Source: Calliopum simillimum | Taxonomy: Eukaryota; Arthropoda; Insecta; Diptera; Lauxaniidae | Assembly: GCA_951812925.1 (NCBI GenBank) | Contig: OX638369.1 | Location: 63,006,228-63,070,227, forward strand | Reading direction: 5' to 3' | Length of the DNA: 64,000 nucleotides | Part shown: positions 1-11,296 of the stretch, one piece after another | Layout of the letters: every line of letters starts with the position of its first letter | Position numbering within the stretch: position 1 is the stretch's first letter | Program-made: the position numbers and the translations under genes | The notes under the pieces: model-generated | Databases searched by the model: none | What the model was told of the DNA's origin: nothing | The model's input: only the letters and a program-made list of their open reading frames with translations

Positions 1-570
1 ATTTTTAAAAAAATATTGAGTATATGAACGATTGACTTTTGCTTTACATTTACACTGGCGAGCAATATGAGTTCATGTTTGAAACTGGTCTATTAACATG
101 CCCTTAAAACCGTTAATACTAAAGCAAATGGTTTAAATTTTTCAGAGTTTTTTCTCTATTTATTGATCTATTATATATCAATTTGAGTGTGGAAATTTAT
201 CTTAAACATTTTCTTTGATACAAAACCTCACGAAACTCGGTTTTTTCGAATATTTGATTTTGGAAGAAAATACACTTGTTGTTAAATACAATATTTTTGG
301 TTAAGTCAGAAGGGGTTGATTTTTTACATGTTTAAGATTGATTGGAATATTTTTAGCAAATATATCAATATGTTATTCATTTTGTTACATTTGTCCATTT
401 AGCACAAATCTTGGCCAAAGATTCCATAAGGCTTTTTAGTGTATTTCCGACATTTTTTCCGGTTTGTTTTTGTTAGCAACCCAATTTTTTTGGTTCGGTT
501 GGTGCCTATTGATTGCGTTCAGCACTTTAATATCAAAAAATATTGTTAAGGTGACCATTTGCTGATGATT
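1..570. other. AT-rich stretch, nothing recognised
   Basis: AT-rich sequence with many short T runs. I see no convincing coding frame, inverted repeat or known repeat end. Confidence 0.5.
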
Positions 571-1086
571 ATATTGGTTTGTTTAAGATTTTTTGTTTGA
601 TGGAAAAGTGTAATTCGGTACTGGGGCGTTTCCATGTCAAGGATTTTGAAGAAATTTGGTTTCAAATTGTCGGGTCAGCTTCCCTTCTTTTGAGTGTAAT
701 CCATTTGCATCAAAAAAGTAACATGCCATAAAATGAGCAGTCAAACATTATTTTCCAATTTTATGACTTCCACCATACTGAGCATATTTTTTTAAGACTA
801 CATACCTTTGTGCACTATTTAAACTTACGAATGCAAAATCGAAAATTTGCAGTTGTATCAATTAACTTTTTGTCAAACGAAAAGCATTTTTACACTTGAA
901 AAAAACACTAAGTGGATGTCATAAAATTGGAAAATAATGTTTTATGATGCATATGGATTATATTCAATAGAAGGAAAGCTGACCCGACATGTTGAAACTA
1001 AATTTCTACAAAATCGTTGACATAGAAACGCCCCAGAACCGAGTTACACTTTTCCATCAAACAAAAAATCTTAAACAAACCAATAT
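571..1086. repeat. Long imperfect hairpin (foldback MITE)
   Basis: The left arm (571 to about 778) and right arm (about 910-1086) are reverse complements. Shared landmarks include a run beginning attggtttgtttaag, the block GGGGCGTTTC and the block GTCGGGTCAGCTT. The left arm carries a small extra segment near 715-745. The loop is about 130 bp. The right end abuts the next TIR element with no gap. No protein is encoded; the 80-codon frame starting at 989 is just arm sequence. Confidence 0.8.
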
Positions 1087-2733
1087 ATCGAGCCCTAACC
1101 GCAACAGTAGCGTATGCGACAAAAAGAAAATTTTACAGGAGAGAGTTTTTTTCATTTTTTTTCGAACATGCATGGCGGACTTTTTTAAAACGTTAAATGT
1201 AGTCTATATTAGACCTCATATAAATAATTGACGCGTTTTTAAATTGATTTCGTGTATATCTCACTCATTTATGGCGCATACGACATTTTCGCAGTCACTC
1301 TTGGTGAAGATTGAAATTAAAATGTGGCGCATACGTTTTTTGAAATTACATGGTTTTGCCTTTAAAGAATGCATTTATTACATTTATTTAAAACGCAGAA
1401 AGAATTTTGTAACAATTTCAGCGGTTGAAATTGTACCAACCCACAAAAACGGTCAGATTGACTCTAATATGGTTAATTCACAGTACTATTTGGTATTAAA
1501 AACTTACAAAATATCACACACACACATCGTTTGAACTTGGTTTTACTCCGATGTAGTCCCACTCCAGGTCTTTTTTTTGCAAAGTTGTTCATAGAGGTCC
1601 AAATATACAGAAAAAGTTTTTTTTTTTAATCGGTCAACAAGCTAATCGATTTTCCGAGTCGAATTTAGGTTACCAAATGGTCTTCACATTGTTTCTGCAT
1701 TAAACAAAAAAGTTTGATAAAAACTAACTAACACCTGGGTGTGCAGTTAGTTTTCTGTTTATTTGTAGATTCAAAAATATTATTTTTGAATGTTTTAACT
1801 GATCGCGTTAACGAGATATTGTATTTTTAACAACTTTTTTTTGAAATTTTTTTGTTAAAAATAAATTAACTTTCACGTTTTTTTTAGAAAAGTAGCAACG
1901 GACGAAAACAAGAAAAACCATTTTCAATGTAAATTTTGATGCTGAATCCGAATCTGGTTTTAGAATTGCTATATCTAAAATGGTTTGAGAGAAATCCTAG
2001 CCTAAAGACTAATTTTCCATCCATTTTGTGAAAAGTAGAATACATTTTTTTTTTATTCTTTTGAGGTTATATAATATAACAAGGAAATCTTAAGCCATAA
2101 AATCTTAAAAGACAACTTGAAGCCCTATTATTTTACTTCAAAACCCAGCTTAAATTATATCGATATATTTTTTCTTCTTTGAATTATTCTAACCTGAAAA
2201 GGTGAAAAATGGAAAAATCCACGTTTTTTTTTGATATTTCAGCTTACGATATTTCTAAGACAAAAAAAGATATCGACATAATTCAAACTGATTTTCAAAG
2301 AAAAGGACTGTGGCTTCAAGCTTCATTTTCAATCCCTCGAGCTAACTTTTACAACGACCCTCTTCAAAAAATTTCGTCGAATTATCTAAGTTTTCCCGTG
2401 AATTATATTTCCACGGACACACAAGCATCCATCCAAACAGACGGACATGGATATACCGACTTAAAAAAAGGTTCTGACGAGGAATATATATACTTTTCCA
2501 TACCTGCCACCCCTCCTTCTCTGGTTTTTGAGGTGCTTACGTTCTTTTTGCGGTCAACAAAAAAACATATGTGGCTCTTACGACATAATGGAAAGTGCGA
2601 TATCTTTGATAATACACAAAATTCAGTTTTAATATTTGGCATATAGTTGTGAATGACATTTTCGAACATGTTTGCATCAAAAAAAAATTTCGAAAAAATG
2701 TCGCATACGCTACTGTTGCGGTTACGGCTCGAT
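1087..2733. mobile_element. TIR DNA transposon, about 1.65 kb, non-autonomous
   Basis: The ends are inverted repeats of about 34 bp with one mismatch, starting ATCGAGCCSTAACCGCAAC and including AGTAGCGTATGCGACA. The flanking dinucleotide is AT on both sides. Subterminal copies of GCGCATACG (near 1274 and 1325) resemble the GCGTATGCG in the TIR. No transposase is visible. A DINE-1-like tail lies inside (2325-2530). The superfamily cannot be named from the ends alone. Confidence 0.75.
2325..2530 (+). mobile_element. DINE-1-like fragment (tail)
   Basis: The segment matches the 3' part of the longer copies at 9417 and 49224: gagctaactttYACRACG, an AGACGGACATGG box, GAATATATATACTTTTC, then CCTGCCACSCCTCCTTCT. 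It lies inside the 1087-2733 element. The 145-codon frame at 2209 is read through this repeat and is not a gene. Confidence 0.7.
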
Positions 2734-2743
2734 ATCATAAGCG

Positions 2744-3527
2744 AAGGGCGTATTTCCATTTCCGACCTCGAACAAACCTAAGAATGCCATTATCGTCATA
2801 ATCATGCTAAAATGCTTCCTCTTGTTCAAAATCCATCACAAAGAATGCATTATCCAAGAGGAAATCGTGATCAAAATTCACATTTCGAAACAAAAGAGCT
2901 TATTTCCATATAATTCCATAGGAGTTTTTATAGTTTAATACAAAAAGACGTATTTCGTATAGTAGCAGAAGGAACATATATGCCCCAGACTATATAGGTG
3001 CTTACATATGAGGAGTAATTTTTCAAAAGGGCTTATAACCAAAACGAGGCAAAAGTAATGTCATACACATTATTAGCATTATAATCGGTTATTGGATAAA
3101 TATGATTTTTTTAACTAAATGGCATTATTTTCACGCCATCAGGCAAACTATTTGTGAAAATAGAACCCAATTTTATTGATTTGTAACAAAGTTTCAGGCA
3201 ATCAATATTATGACATTAATTTTGCCTCGTTTTGGTTATAAGCCCTTTTGAAAAATCACTCCTCATATCATGCCTATAGACAGCTGCTATATGATGAAAT
3301 AGGAGTGAAATAAGAGTGATTTAGAAAAAGTTCTAGACAAAAGTGCTTATTTCCAAATGTTTTAACTCAAAAGGGCGTATTTCCAAGTTTTTTACTTTTT
3401 CCATTAAAAACAAAAATGTTAAAATAAAAGTTTTAAGGGGATTAGAAAAAATAAGTTACGGTAAACAGCCCCTAAAAGTTTTTTCTCATTACTGAACATT
3501 TGTTTGCCATAGAAATACGCCCTTTTA
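2744..3527. mobile_element. Possible TIR element with GGGCGTATTTCC ends
   Basis: AAGGGCGTATTTCCAT near 2745 is mirrored by GAAATACGCCCTTTTA near 3511. A further GGGCGTATTTCC copy lies at 3364. A clear MITE is inserted at 3010-3264. The ends are short and no TSD was found, so this is a tentative call. Confidence 0.35.
3010..3264. mobile_element. MITE, GAGGAGT family, copy 1
   Basis: 255 bp with long TIRs. The end reads GAGGAGTRATTTTTCAAAAG, then GGGCTTATAACC, then the core GAGGCAAAAGTAATGTCATA. It is flanked by the 4-bp duplication ATAT on both sides. Close copies lie at 30285-30540 and 61201-61454. There is no coding capacity. Confidence 0.9.
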
Positions 3528-3599
3528 AAAAAAAACCCCTCTCATATGAAAACAAACAGAATTTAATGCAATATGTTTATTCGTTTCGTGGTATATACC

Positions 3600-4380
3600 G
3601 AAAAGAAGAAATGGCACCCAATTCTATGGGTGATATGGTTCTGGTGCCATGTACCCCTTTGTGTGTTACAAAATATTTGGGAATACAAATATAAAGAGCA
3701 GAATTTTAGTCATGTAAGACCTCCAATGATTCCTTTTTAATTTTTACCTAATTAATTTAATGTTTTCTCTGATATTTTACAAAATCCTGTGTAAACTTTG
3801 AATACAAGTGACATAAACCAGAAATGGTGTTAAGTGAAATCTCGTCTGTACCACTGACTTCTAGGAACTCTTAAACAAAAGAAAATAAACGGCAAGAATT
3901 CTAACGTTTCCTGAAAATATGGTCCAGAAGAAATGAAATATTTGTAGCGGAAAACACAACCAATGCAACATTTGGTGGTTCCAAAGCAGAGTACATATAA
4001 ACGTTAGGTGATTACTAGTTCGCTTCTTCTGATAAAAGTGAAGAAAATATTTTATTACAAGATGAATCTGATGTGAAGAATACTATACACAAATCACTAA
4101 ACCAGATATTGGGATCCAATGCGCATGTGGTGACATGAAACATGTATATCTTATACTAAAACAAGCAACAATTCTTGCAGCAAAAACTTACAAGTCACCT
4201 AGGGTGCCAAATCACTTATGTGATGGTGCCATATCACCCATAGTCTCGGATGATTTGGCACTTGATAGCATTTTTTTAAAACGCAAAATTTTTATTTAAG
4301 ATGCAGACATTTTTTTTTGTTTAAATTAGTTAAAGAATAACACAGTACAACAAAAAAGGTGCCATATCTGACGCGTTTTC
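3600..4380. repeat. Inverted-repeat region with GGTGCCAT motifs
   Basis: ctatgggtgatatgg near 3629 is mirrored by ccatatcacccatag near 4228. GGTGCCA motifs recur at 3650, 4205, 4225 and 4361. This may be a degraded TIR element, but its boundaries are uncertain. Confidence 0.3.
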
Positions 4381-4548
4381 CCTATCTTGACTTGACTTTC
4401 AAAAGATGTTAATTTGATTGGTAATGAAGGAAACCGGTAGAAATGGGAGAAATCAAATTACTAAAATACTGCAAATCAAGATGCATACATTATTTTGGTT
4501 CATGCTATTGGTGGAGTAAAATCGACTATATTTAAGTAAGAAGTCTTT

Positions 4549-4860
4549 ACATATCGATACCTTAGAGCGCTATAGTCCTATCTCCACTGGAAAACTGTGG
4601 GATGACAAAATACCACTAAAACACCAAAATATTCGAGAACATTTTAGTGAAGACATTTTTGTACACGCAAGGGTCCCCCTTGGAAGTCGGAACCAAAAGT
4701 TAAAAAAAAAAAATTTTATTATTTTTTTCGTGTTTTCTACGCGATAATGATATATTAGGGGAAACATTTTTTTTTCCACCCAAGGGTCCCTCTGAATGTA
4801 GGAACCAAAAATTTAAAAAAAATATTTTTTTCTTGTTTTTTCCGTGATTCAAATAAAATT
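4549..4860. mobile_element. Truncated copy of the ACATATCGATACC TIR family
   Basis: It starts with the same end as the full element at 21059-21783 (ACATATCGATACCTTAGAGC, then GCTATAGTCCTATCTCCA). It continues with interior sequence matching that element in reverse (the segment with CACTAAAACACCAAAATATTCG). A roughly 115-bp unit, AAGGGTCCC followed by GGAACCAAAA, is tandemly duplicated (about 4667 and 4782). No right end was found. Confidence 0.7.
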
Positions 4861-5970
4861 AATTTATCATATCTTTGAAAACATTTAATGCACATGGATG
4901 AGAGAGAGTAATGGGCTGATCTTACATTGAAATTGACTATAAATTGAGTTTTCTACTGGGACGACAATCCTCTAGCTCACAACTACGAATAACCGTAACT
5001 GTAAAACGTAACGTAAACGACTCTAGCAACGGATACGGTGTCATAATGAAGGATATTGTTATGTTAAACGAATGAATGAGCGTGCGAAAAGGCAGGACAC
5101 ATACGAGTGTAAAAAAAGAAGGAGAAGGAAAATGTAGTTTCCCTTGCAGCAACACGCAGCAGGCAGGAGTTTTTATAAGCTGCGGTTGCCAATTTTGGCA
5201 CAGTTTAGAATTTTCTTTATTTTAATTTTTTTTTCTCTATTGTGTTAGTTAACTTGATGATTTTTCAACACTTCATTATCCTTGCTTGCTGACGTGATGC
5301 TTGCTTACAGAGAGAGGCAATTCTCCTGGGTCGGATCGCTTATCTGGCATGTGTGTGCGTTTACTTGGCACACACACACGCACACATATGTATGTGCGAA
5401 GGTAATTTAGACAAAATGTTTAACAAATCGCACAAAATTGGGCAAAACTCTTGCGGTTCGTTTGCGTTCCAAGCAGCTTGGTGTGGAAGGCATCACGAAG
5501 GAATTGACATGAACTCAATGACAATCTGACGCTGCTGCGCTGCGATTGATTATTTTAAAACCCATTTTATGCAAATTCCATGTATGGGAAGGTTTATGTT
5601 ATTTTTGCTCTGCCTGATACCACTGTAAATGAATGAATTTAATTGGAAAATTGTGCATGCATGTGTTGAGATAAGAAAATGGGCTTGCGATTCATTTTTC
5701 AAAATATATGTTCGGGAAGTTAATAATTCCTTGGCAGATGAATAGAATATAGAGGATTATTATTTTATATATTAGGCGAGAGGTTTATTTATGAAAGAAA
5801 TTGTTGATTTAAAATTTGAATTTAAACTTCTTGTTAATTAAAGTAGTTCGTCACATTTCTCCCCTACCTTAATGTTTCCAACAAGAAAGTTTTGCAGATA
5901 TACAAAATTTTAAATCTAAAAATGCCGATTGGAAGATGGGAGCTGTTAAGATAAGATAATTAAGCAATTA
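4861..5970. other. Unannotated stretch with short CA/TG tracts
   Basis: Comparatively mixed composition with short CA/GT tracts near 5340-5395. No gene or transposon end was recognised. It may be host single-copy intron or intergenic sequence. Confidence 0.4.
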
Positions 5971-6510
5971 TCTTTTTATACGCCATATATTCACAATCAG
6001 CGTCACCTCTTGAGTCGATAAAGCTTTGTCAGTCTGTTTTCTGTGCGGCTGGCTCCCTGGCTGTCTGTTCGTGGTAATATTTTTCACGGGAAAACTAAGC
6101 ATATAATTCGTCGCAAAGGCTAGCTCGTGGAATTGAAAATGAGTTAAATCGGTCAACGGACACGCCCACGACCCATACAACATAAATATTTAAAATTCAA
6201 TTTTATGTGCATTATTTACGATAGCTCAACCAAAATACACATAAATACTAAGGATGGTAGCTGCAAGCTCTGAGCAAAAACGGTGTAAATTCAGACCAGC
6301 TCTGGTCAGTTTTATTAGTTCCGGCATGAGGACTTGGCACCTCCTACACACTAAAAGTTTTCAAAATGATGTTGTTATTAAGTTGAGGTAATGCAACAAA
6401 ATTTCGCAAAGATACTAGGAATAGTTAGCGAAAGTTCTGGGCAAAAAGTAAGTGAATTCGAAAAAAAGGGAGTGGCACATCTGCACAAAGAAAGTTTTCA
6501 AAATTCTTCA
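5971..6510 (-). mobile_element. DINE-1-like element, reversed and degraded
   Basis: Read on the minus strand, 6190 to 5971 matches the DINE-1-like tail (ACCGATTT, AGCTAGC, a GGGAGCCAGCCGCACAG tract, then GACTCAAGAGGTGACGCTGA). 6500-6260 matches the internal repeat body (GGTGCC..., CAGAGCTTGC). The TATACCC-type end is decayed to TATACGC. It has the opposite orientation to the other copies. Confidence 0.7.
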
Positions 6511-7363
6511 GGCAAGATAACACCCTTACTAATTTTATTGCACCCAAAACCAGTTATCTTGAACTGCAGGAAAGACGACAATAATTATGAGATTTTCGTG
6601 TTTTAGAACTTAAACAAACCTTTTTCAGAAAATGCTCATTACTTCGGTATCTTTGGGTCAGTTGTAACAATTTTTTTTTTTGAAATATGCGGAATTTAAG
6701 CAGTATTCAAAATCTGCAAAGTTTATTTCAAGATTTTGTACAGCAAGGGAAAATTTTTTGAAAATTAAAAACAAAAAGTTAAAATTGAAACATCTAGAAA
6801 ACAGTTTTGTTTCTTAATTTCAAAATCTTTTAAAGAGCAATAAGGACTATCATTGCGGTGAATGGAAAACTAACGAAAATCGAATCGAATTTTTCGAGAT
6901 ATTTCAGTTCATTTTTTCAGAATGTCCAAAATTTTTCCCAGCTAAACAAGATGATGAAATAAACCGTACAGCTTTGAAATCTAATCAAACTCTGCATATT
7001 CCAAAAAATAAATTGTTATAATTGGCCGACGTTATGATCATTTTGCTGAAAATATTTTTATTTTAAGCTGGAAAAGACTAATTTCCCAACGTTTTTGTCA
7101 TATGGCCTACAGGCGCAGAAGGCCGATTTGAGGTGAAGCAATATAGTTTATATCTGAAATAGTATAAGTAGCATCTATTTATTTCTTGATTTACTATACG
7201 TATCATAATGAGTGAGATTGAAAAAATCTTAACACACGTTTTACCTAATAATTTTTTTTTGGATACAAAACTCAAAAATTTCTTTGATCTAGTTATCTAT
7301 GAAAAATATGTAAGTTATTATTTTCAATCACAAACATGATGATTTGTTATGAGTTTGATCAAA
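6511..7363. other. AT-rich stretch, nothing recognised
   Basis: No coding frame or repeat end that I can support. It probably includes the 5' end of the Tc1/mariner-like element that follows, but I could not identify that TIR. Confidence 0.35.
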
Positions 7364-8440
7364 ATGAGTAAAGAAAGAGAAGTACGTCTTAAAAATATTC
7401 AGGCATGTTCTGAAATCCGATCCACTTCGGAATCGGAATGAATGCAATCTTCAAGAGCCTTGCTTTGCGACAAATAAAATGGATTCGGATTTGTATTTCA
7501 ACAAATAAAATTTGCTAATGGTTTCTATTCGACTAACCGAAGCATAAATCCGATTTGGTGTTAGTTATCGAAATGCGGAGCTGCTAAAGATTGCTTTCAT
7601 TCCGTTTCCGAAGTGAATCGGATTTCAGAACATGGCTGATTAAAAATTTTCAAAAAAATCCAAATTGGTCCTACAAAAAATTGACCAAAGATTGAAGGTC
7701 TGCCGTCAAACTATTTCCAATGTTATTAAACAGTTTCAGGAGAATTTGACCATCGATAGGAAACCTGATTCGGGAAGAAACCACATGATATTGGGAAAGC
7801 CAGGAAAATTGAAAGAAAAGCTGCACCGTTAGCCCAGTGCTCTGACTATTTGGTGCGAAAAGTTAGAGCCAATGCAGGTTTGAAAACATACAAAGTCCAA
7901 AAATTTCCAGACAGAAATGCTGCAAAAAATTTAGACGCCAAAAGTATGGCTCGGAAATTAAAATCGAATTTCATACAAAAATATTCATGTTGTATAATGG
8001 GCGACGAAACGTATGTACAGGCAGATTTTACGCAGCTTCCGGGTCAACATTTTTATGTTGCCGATGCTCGAGGAAATGTTGAAGAAAAATTTAGAATCCA
8101 AGAGCAGACAAAATTTCCTAAAAAATTCCTGGTATGGCATACCGAAATATACATCAAAAAATGTTTGAAAAAATACTTCTTCCTTTCATAAGAGAGCACA
8201 ATGTGTCCACATATTTTTTGCCTGATTTGGCATCATGTCACTACGGCTCTTGTTCCAAGAGAGGCCAATCCTCCAAATTGTCCGGAGCTAAGACCAGTGG
8301 AGAGATATTGGGCTCTTGTGAAAAGAAACTTAAAGAGCACAAAAAAGGTGTCCCAAAATATCGAAGATTTCAAAAGGAGATGGGCAAACAGTTCCAGAAA
8401 GGTGTCTGAAACAACTATCAAACCTCTAATGGAAGGCTAG
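7364..8440 (+). pseudogene. Decayed Tc1/mariner-like transposase
   Basis: Tc1/mariner transposases cut and paste DNA between TIRs using a DDE/D triad. The gene can be followed through shifting frames. It starts MSKEREVRLKNIQA (7364), then a helix-turn-helix-like part ending DRKPDSG (about 7760). Next come AGLKTYKVQKFPDRNAAKN (7871), the first catalytic Asp in MGDETYV (about 8000), and FLVWH followed by a shift to LLPFIREHNVSTYF. The second Asp is in PDLASCHYG (about 8222). After another shift comes PPNCPELRPVERYWALVKR, where Glu takes the third position. A 229-bp MITE splits the N-terminus at 7405-7633. Two internal segments are missing, one after FLVWH and one after CHYG. It is clearly inactive. 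Terminal repeats were not identified. Confidence 0.88.
7405..7633. mobile_element. 229-bp MITE inside the Tc1/mariner fossil
   Basis: The ends form a near-perfect inverted repeat of about 44 bp (ATGTTCTGAAATCCGATYCA, then CTTCGGAA). The best duplication is GGC on both sides (7402-7404 and 7634-7636). Removing the element restores the transposase reading KNIQAD. A 3-bp TSD fits PIF/Harbinger-like MITEs, but GGC is not the usual T-rich site, so the superfamily is open. Confidence 0.85.
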
Positions 8441-9416
8441 AACTATAAAAGTGTTATTTTTCTGTAAATTGTAAAATATTATCAATTAAATAAAAAAAAT
8501 ATCAAAACTCCTAAGATCAACTGTTTAAAAATTATTCAATTTTATATATGAATGGGTTTTTTTGAAAGTGGAATAAGTCCACTTTTTCATAAACTGAGAT
8601 ATTGAAGGGCTTGCGTACGACTCAATTTAAAAATATTGGCAAGCATTATTTTACTCGTGTTAAGTGTTTACCACTGTAAATTTACCAAATTTTGTTATGC
8701 TGTAAAAATTTTTACAGGTGTAATAGAAAATAGTCGAGTTTTTTTGGTCTGAATGGACTTATTCCACTTTCATTTATAATAAATTTAAAAATTTGTTATA
8801 CTTTTGTATGACTTATTCCATTTTTACTCACAAAATATTTTGTAAACTAAAGCAAAGGAAAATTAAAACTTAGAAAAATTTTACTTTAAAAACTGTTGTT
8901 GTTTTTTTTTCTTTTATTTTTGCCCAAATAGGGCTCTGGGAAGTTATTACAACAAAAACAACAACAAAAAGTTCTTGTCGGACCTACTTTCGGAGATATA
9001 GCCATCGGAAGATCGAGATATATCTTTTATAAAAACTATTAAAAGTTGGGAACCCCTGAAAGGATTTCAATAATGTTAGTGTCATACGAAAGATATATTA
9101 ATTTGCTATAAAATCAATCTGAAAAAATTTTTAATGCGAGTGGTGGTTATGGAGATATTTCAAATTTCCAGAAATTTTGATAATTTTTTTTTTTTAAAGC
9201 ACTATTTTTCCAAAAACTGTATCATTAACGCAAAGTTTTAGTAACATAATATGAAAGCCCAATTTATTTCCTTTCATTTAACATGTAACTTGTACCTGAT
9301 TTCTTGCACTAGCATACTTTTTTTTATAGGAAAACAAAAAAGTAAACTAAAGAAATTTTCATGAAATTTTGCAAAACATTACAAAAACAACAATAATACC
9401 AGCAACAACAACAATA

Positions 9417-10060
9417 ACTAGTAAGGGTGTAAATTTTGGCCTGGCCAAAAAATAAATACCCTACACTGCAGTATTTTGAAAAGTTTGCTTATATGGGAAG
9501 TGCCACGCCCTCTTGTCCGAGTACACCCAGTTTTTGTTCAGAGCTTGCATTTATAGTTTTTAGTGTCAGAGTGAAATTTAGTTGGATTATCTCAAAAAAC
9601 TCTTTCAGTATAGCATTTTGAATCTTTTGCTTATATGGGAGGTGCCACGCCCCCTTGTCTGATTTCACCCAATTTTTGCTGAGAGCTTTCATTTATAATT
9701 TTTAGTGTCTGAGTCAAATTTGGTTCGAATATCTCAAAAAACGCTTTCAGTATAGCGTTTTGAAGCTTTTGCTTATATGGGAGGTGCCACGCCCTCTTGT
9801 CCAAATTCGCTCAAATTTTTATCAGAGCTTGCGCTTACAATTCGTAGTACTTATATGTATTGTGGTTGCATTGTCGTGAAAAATACTCCTAAAATTGCAT
9901 TTTGAATATAATTTTTGTATGGGCGGTAGGCGTGTCTGTTGACCGATTTTGCTCATTTTCAATCCCCCGAGCTAACTTTGACGACGGAGGCAGTGTACCA
10001 AATTTCATTGAATTATCTTGCTCAGTTTTCCCAAAAAGTGTATTTCAACACACAGCCAGC

Positions 10061-10092
<32 letters not shown>

Positions 10093-10245
10093 CAGCCAGC
10101 CAGCCAGACAGACGGACATGGCTATATCGACTCAGGAGGTGACGCTGATCAAGAATATATATACTTTTCTATACCTGCCACGCCTCCTTCTCTGCGTTAC
10201 AAACGGAAGGACAAAGTGAATATACCCTGGGTGTAGGGTATAAAA
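9417..10245 (+). mobile_element. DINE-1-like (Helentron-associated type) element
   Basis: It begins ACTAGTAAGGGTGTAAATTT plus GGCCTGGCC and ends TACCCTGGGTGTAGGGTATA. The body has about three tandem units of roughly 147 bp (from 9471), each with TTTTGCTTATATGGGAGGTG, CCACGCCC and CAGAGCTT. Then come a conserved block (GAGCTAACTTTGACGACGG), a variable CAGC/CCAGCCAG tetranucleotide tract (10053-10108), AGACGGACATGGCTATATCG and GAATATATATACTTTTCTA. The order core, tetranucleotide tract, end is typical of fly DINE-1/INE-1 elements; family identity is inferred. Frames through the tract are not genes. Confidence 0.75.
10053..10108. repeat. CAGC/CCAGCCAG tetranucleotide tract
   Basis: A run of CAGC units with occasional CACC variants, inside the DINE-1-like element. 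The sister copy at 49224 has a shorter tract near 49858-49885, so its length varies between copies. Confidence 0.85.
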
Positions 10246-11296
10246 ATAACAATAACAACAATAACGATGTTTTTGCATAGTTTTCGATCAATTCCGATTC
10301 CTGTAGACTTTTCGATGCTTTTCAATAACTTACTTTTTTGTTTTCCTATAAAAAAAAATTTGTAATGCAAGAAATCAGGTACAAATTACATGTTGAATGA
10401 AAAGAAATAAATTGAGCTTTCATTTTATGTTAATTAAACTATGCGTTAATGATACAGATTTTGGAAAAATAGTGCTTTAAAAAAAAAAAATTATCAAAAT
10501 TTTCGTGAAATTTGCAATATCTCTGAAACCCCCACTCGCATTAAAAATTTTTTCAGGTTGATTTTATAGCAAATTAATATATCTTTCGTATGACACTAAC
10601 ATTATTGAAATCCTTTCAGGGGTTCCCAACTTATAATAGTTTTTATAAAAGATATATCTCGATCTTCCGATGGCTATATCTCCGAAAGTAGGTCCGACAA
10701 GAACTTTTTGTTGTTGTTGTTGTTGTAATAATTTTCCAGAGCCCTATTTGGGCAAAAATAAAAGAAAAAAAAACAACAACAGTTTTTAAAGTAAAATTTT
10801 TCTAAGTTTTAATTTTCCTTTGCTTTAGTTTACAAAATATTTTGTGAGTAAAAATGGAATAAGTCATACAAAAGTATAACAAATTTTTAAATTTATTATA
10901 AATGAAAGTGGAATAAGTCCATTCAGACCAAAAAAACTGGACTATTTTCTATTACACCTGTAAAAATTTTTACAGCATAACAAAATTTGGTAAATTTACA
11001 GTGGTAAACACTTAACACCAGTTAAATAGCACTTGCCAATATTTTTAAATTGAATTAAAAGCAATATCTTCTGTGTAGCAGTAGATGAAAAAATGGACTT
11101 ATTCCACTTTCAAAAAAATCATTTTTGTAAAAATGCTTTTCATGAAAAGTTCTTTTGAGTAATTTATGATGAAATCGTGGTCTAACGAGTCTGTAATTTT
11201 CAATATAAATAGAGGACATATATACCTAGCTATAACTACCATAAACTCAATTTTTCTGGAATTGGACTTATTCCACTTTCAAATAAACCCATTCAT

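Larger units (their letters stand above)
8548..11296. mobile_element. Foldback element with arms of about 800 bp
   Basis: The left arm (8548 to about 9345) and right arm (about 10318-11122) are reverse complements over nearly their whole length. Landmarks are GTCGGACCTACTTTCGGAG, GATATAGCCATCGGAAGATC and GGGGTTCCCAACTT. The end motif ATGAATGGGTTT plus GAAAGTGGAATAAGTCC occurs at 8548. It recurs inverted and degraded near 11095-11122 and again at 11262-11296, so the right side carries a duplicated end. The loop is occupied by a DINE-1-like element. A trinucleotide (AAC/GTT)n tract sits in each arm. Confidence 0.88.

Noticed and set aside
9902..10236. Overlapping frames with (AS)QPASQPASQP repeats
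   Set aside because: They translate the CAGC tetranucleotide tract of a DINE-1-like element in three frames; not a proline-rich protein.
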